From NCBI GenBank assembly GCA_021648425.1, contig JAKISV010000113.1:1-9220 (forward strand): a stretch of DNA of 9,220 nucleotides. Reading direction: 5' to 3'. This document shows positions 7,047 to 9,220 of the stretch, piece by piece. The number at the start of each line of letters is the position of its first letter. Within the stretch, counting starts at the first letter, position 1. Both the position numbers and the translations under genes were made by a program. This DNA is from Rhizobiaceae bacterium (GTDB lineage Bacteria; Pseudomonadota; Alphaproteobacteria; Rhizobiales; Rhizobiaceae). The notes under the pieces were generated by a model, which was not told where the DNA came from, did not search any database, and was given only the letters and a program-made list of their open reading frames with translations.

Positions 7047-7688
7047 GTGTCATTCATTCCTGATCCCGCCATTCTGGCAGCTTTCACCATTGCCGCAATT
7101 ATAATTGCTTTAACGCCAGGGCCTGACATGACCTTGTTTTTGGGGCGCACCTTGTCCCAGGGAAAAGCCGCCGGTCACGCCGCACTCTTTGGTGCCATGA
7201 GCGGGCTCGTTATTCATACCTTACTGGTGGCATTTGGCATTTCAGCTTTGCTTGCAGCCTCCCAGGCCGGGTTTACCGCATTAAAAATCATGGGTGCCGG
7301 CTATCTGTTATGGTTGGCTATCGGGGCCATTCGTGGAGGCTCTTCTCTTACCTTAAACAAACAAAAAACCAAACCAGCCTCATTCCTCAACAATTGGCTG
7401 GCAGGCATTAGCGTCAATCTTCTTAATCCGAAAATCGTGCTGTTTTTCATAACCTTCCTGCCGCAATTTGTCGCCGCTGATGATCCTGCTGCAATCGGAA
7501 AATTACTGTTTTTGGGCTTCTATTTCATCGTTATCGGCTTCATAATTTGCATGGGAATTGTCGCAATCGCCAGTCGGTTTGCCACAACACTCACCAATAA
7601 CCCACGGTTAACCCGGTTTCTCGACTATTCCTTTGCTGCGATATTTGGCGCTTTTGCTATCAGGATTTTGATGGCTCAACGTCTATAG
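7047..7688 (+). CDS. LysE/RhtB family amino-acid exporter
   Basis: A 213-residue inner-membrane protein of the LysE/RhtB superfamily, which exports amino acids or related metabolites using the proton gradient. Hallmarks are the opening MSFIPDPAILAAF, the TPGPDM motif at 23-28 at the end of helix 1, the turn FLGRTLSQGKAAGHAALFGAMSG (31-53), and SVNLLNPKIVLFFITFLPQF (122-141), which is the RhtB signature. About six hydrophobic helices can be seen. I chose the GTG at 7047 because family members begin exactly there; an in-frame TTG at 6996 would add 17 basic residues (MKRKFHCRQRL...) not expected ahead of this domain. The binding site is weak (GAAAGAAA). It is divergent from argG, and its last 29 bases overlap the convergent membrane protein gene. 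Substrate is unknown. Confidence 0.93.
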   Translation: MSFIPDPAILAAFTIAAIIIALTPGPDMTLFLGRTLSQGKAAGHAALFGAMSGLVIHTLLVAFGISALLAASQAGFTALKIMGAGYLLWLAIGAIRGGSSLTLNKQKTKPASFLNNWLAGISVNLLNPKIVLFFITFLPQFVAADDPAAIGKLLFLGFYFIVIGFIICMGIVAIASRFATTLTNNPRLTRFLDYSFAAIFGAFAIRILMAQRL

Positions 7689-8130
7689 GCCCAAGCCAGT
7701 TTCCGGCATTTCGCCCGGCAATCAGCCAATAGACAAACCCGCCGATAAATCCGGCGGACAACGCAACGATAAATGCCCCGTCACTTACATCGGAGTTTCC
7801 ACTGCCAAGTGATAAAATCGCAGCGCAAAACCCTCCCAAAACAAGATTGGCAATCAGACCCTGCCACCGCATCATTTCCGCCAGAGCAATCAGAATTGCC
7901 GCAACACCGGTTGCATACGCTCCAATGAGTGCAATAGAAGCAAATCCTACACCCAGCGATAACAGGCCAAAAAATTCCTCCTCCCAGCTATCAAGAAGTG
8001 GCCCGGTAGTCAGAATCTCGTTGTAAAAGCCAAAGCCGATAAACATGCCTGCCGCTACGATTGCAAACATAAAGCCGATAGTAATCATGATAAAACGTAG
8101 TATGAAATTACCAAACATTGCCATCACCAT
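7660..8130 (-). CDS. Conserved small membrane protein with C-terminal YWLIAGRNAG motif
   Basis: A 156-residue protein with four likely membrane helices at about 13-35, 56-83, 91-109 and 118-139, an acidic loop GPLLDSWEEEFF (43-54), and the C-terminal motif FVYWLIAGRNAGNW (132-145). From memory, that ending recurs in uncharacterised membrane proteins of Rhizobiales; its function is not known. Three in-frame ATGs occur at the front (8130, 8124, 8118; MVMAM). The first overlaps the upstream lipase-like gene by 7 bases. The third, giving 152 residues beginning MFGNFILRF, is preceded by GGTGAT, a perfect match to part of the anti-Shine-Dalgarno complement, and may be the true start. The 3' end overlaps the exporter gene by 29 bases on the opposite strand. 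Confidence 0.75.
   Translation of the reverse strand: MVMAMFGNFILRFIMITIGFMFAIVAAGMFIGFGFYNEILTTGPLLDSWEEEFFGLLSLGVGFASIALIGAYATGVAAILIALAEMMRWQGLIANLVLGGFCAAILSLGSGNSDVSDGAFIVALSAGFIGGFVYWLIAGRNAGNWLGPIDVEPSKS
8123..8128 (-). promoter_or_regulatory. Ribosome binding site favouring an internal start of the membrane protein
   Basis: GGTGAT on the minus strand lies 4 bases before the ATG at 8118. It pairs with the 16S rRNA tail region that recognises the 3' half of AAGGAGGTGAT. The same bases contain the stop codon of the upstream gene, so translation of the two genes may be coupled. Confidence 0.4.
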
Positions 8131-8384
8131 GCATCAGTGCGCAGATTGGTAATTGGGTCAAAATCCGTACCGCGATAGGAAATTACCGTGCCGTAGTCAG
8201 TATCATATTCGGCAGCATAAAACCCGGCTTCATCAAAGCCTTCTGACATTGGGGTGGACTTGATAGTCGCTCCACCAATTTTTGTACTGGTTAGGTCAAT
8301 ACCCGCTCCATTCTCTCTACCTCCACGGTTGTAAGAATCTAAAGACAGCAGTGCGAAAAACAGGTCTTTTTTTGAAACAGCCAT
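8124..8384 (-). CDS. N-terminal fragment resembling a class 3-type lipase (probably truncated)
   Basis: An 86-residue reading frame. Its start, KKDLFFALLSLDSYNRG (5-21), and its GFYAAEYDTDYGTVISYRGTD segment (54-74) match the front of lipase class 3/DUF2974-like proteins as I remember them, many of which in Rhizobiales are secreted and carry calcium-binding repeats. In those, the VISYRGTD strand precedes the catalytic domain with its GxSxG nucleophile elbow. Here the frame stops at TDAW, so the nucleophile serine, the other catalytic residues and any secretion repeats are absent, and reading on in any frame gives no lipase-like sequence. It starts 2 bases after the stop of the upstream gene, with AAGAAAG as a weak binding site, and its stop overlaps the membrane protein start. 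Probably a decayed remnant; a small stand-alone protein is possible. Confidence 0.6.
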   Translation of the reverse strand: MAVSKKDLFFALLSLDSYNRGGRENGAGIDLTSTKIGGATIKSTPMSEGFDEAGFYAAEYDTDYGTVISYRGTDFDPITNLRTDAW

Positions 8385-8386
8385 TT

Positions 8387-9220
8387 TTACTTTCTTAGGA
8401 TAAATCCACCATGACGCGGAACTGGAAAAATTTGTTTTCCATCCGCATCCTCAGTTGGGCCGACGATTAAGCTTCGGTTGGTTTCAAGCCAACTGATCAA
8501 ATCCTCCACTTTGCCCTCAGTCACCGTTTCATCGGTGATTTCCAGCGTAATCGACTTGAGCTTATAGCAATCGTTCAAATTATCACGGCCGCGCTCGCGG
8601 AGCTGCTCAAGTTCATCTTTCAAGACGTGATGTGGATTCACAAATTGACGTTTTTCATACTTGATTTGTTCCTGTTTCTTTTTATATCCCAGCTCGATAT
8701 AAAGCCTACTTCTTTCCTTTTTCATCTGATTGGAATTTTTCTTCGCCTCGGCAGAATAAAGCTTTTGGGCTCTCTTATTAAATTCTAAAGTGAGGGCGTA
8801 TTCTCTTTCCTTTAGCGATTTTCGTTTTGCAGGCTCAGTTTTTCTGCGTCTTTCAAGTTCTTGATTGGATAACATTGTTTGGTACTGATACCAGGTCATG
8901 CGCTTTTCCCGCCAAGGCATTTTTCCAGCGATAACATCGGCTGTCGCCTTGCTATTAGAACAACCAAATACAGCATCCAGATCGTTCGGATCAACCTGCT
9001 TAATGCTTGCCGGGTTGTTGATGTCGGTGAAGGTAACGAGCATCGGATAATCGCCCTTAAGAATTTCCCTGGGCACATCGGGAGGCTGGCTCACCACTTT
9101 CTCAATCACCGAGCGTAGGCCCGGTGATTGGCGTTTGTCATTGAAAACTGCTGAAGCATTGATGCCAGCACCGCCAAGAGTGTTCCCACCATTCTGCAAC
9201 AAAGCAAACAGATATTTGCC
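8387..9220 (-). CDS. C-terminal part of an uncharacterised protein with a long charged insertion (partial)
   Basis: The frame is open to the window edge, with 277 residues visible; the in-frame TTG at 9202 is unlikely to be the true start because the frame continues upstream (GKYLFA). Counting from that TTG, LVTFTDINNPASIKQVDPNDLDAVFG (55-80) and YKLKSITLEITDETVTEGKVEDLISWL (213-239) look like two halves of one domain known from uncharacterised proteobacterial proteins. Between them lie about 130 residues rich in Lys, Glu, Arg and Gln (81-211) that probably form a long helix or coiled coil around 112-188. Only two cysteines (81 and 212) are present, and they flank the insertion. The protein ends RHGGFILRK, 2 bases before the lipase-like gene, so the two form one transcription unit. 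Function and N-terminus are unknown. Confidence 0.65.
   Translation of the reverse strand, partial: GKYLFALLQNGGNTLGGAGINASAVFNDKRQSPGLRSVIEKVVSQPPDVPREILKGDYPMLVTFTDINNPASIKQVDPNDLDAVFGCSNSKATADVIAGKMPWREKRMTWYQYQTMLSNQELERRRKTEPAKRKSLKEREYALTLEFNKRAQKLYSAEAKKNSNQMKKERSRLYIELGYKKKQEQIKYEKRQFVNPHHVLKDELEQLRERGRDNLNDCYKLKSITLEITDETVTEGKVEDLISWLETNRSLIVGPTEDADGKQIFPVPRHGGFILRK

Noticed and set aside
6938..7150. 70-codon minus-strand open frame between argG and the exporter gene
   Set aside because: Overlaps the exporter start region antisense and argG's start; no motif, and its product is only an antisense reading of the conserved helix 1.

Overview
The window looks like a chromosomal segment of an alphaproteobacterium, most likely of the Rhizobiales/Hyphomicrobiales. 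The reasons are the single-repeat YggT protein, a 175-residue family I pyrophosphatase starting MRIDAIKIG, the style of the argG/typA/LysE neighbourhood, and a possible CtrA-type box (TTAA-N7-TTAAC). By eye the G+C is moderate, somewhat under 50%, which is low for that order. No RNA genes, CRISPR arrays, insertion sequences or transposases are visible.

Layout. 1-90 is the tail of an unidentified plus-strand gene, followed by yggT (179-469, +). yggT converges on ppa (483-1010, -). ppa is divergent from a small secreted four-cysteine protein of unknown function (1178-1807, +). That gene converges, with only 6 bases between the stops, on a minus-strand run in transcription order argG (6941-5712), a membrane-anchored TAXI-type binding protein (5686-4322), typA/bipA (4216-2393) and a GNAT acetyltransferase (2320-1814). 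A LysE/RhtB exporter (7047-7688, +) is divergent from argG. Its 3' end overlaps by 29 bases a minus-strand gene for a four-helix membrane protein (8130-7660). Upstream of that membrane gene, on the same strand and tightly packed, are an 86-residue fragment resembling the N-terminus of a class 3-type lipase (8384-8124) and the C-terminal part of a large charged protein that runs off the window (9220-8387).

How it fits together. Most of the window is housekeeping: PPi hydrolysis, arginine biosynthesis, a ribosome-associated GTPase and amino-acid-type export. The accessory-looking part is 8124-9220, where an apparently truncated lipase-like gene sits between a membrane protein and a protein that seems to carry a long Lys/Glu/Arg-rich insertion inside an otherwise recognisable uncharacterised domain. 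The second unusual element is the TAXI protein: a periplasmic binding domain between two membrane helices with a helical cytoplasmic tail and no transporter permease beside it, which suggests a sensor or scaffold more than a transporter subunit.

All family assignments are from reading motifs; no database search was run.
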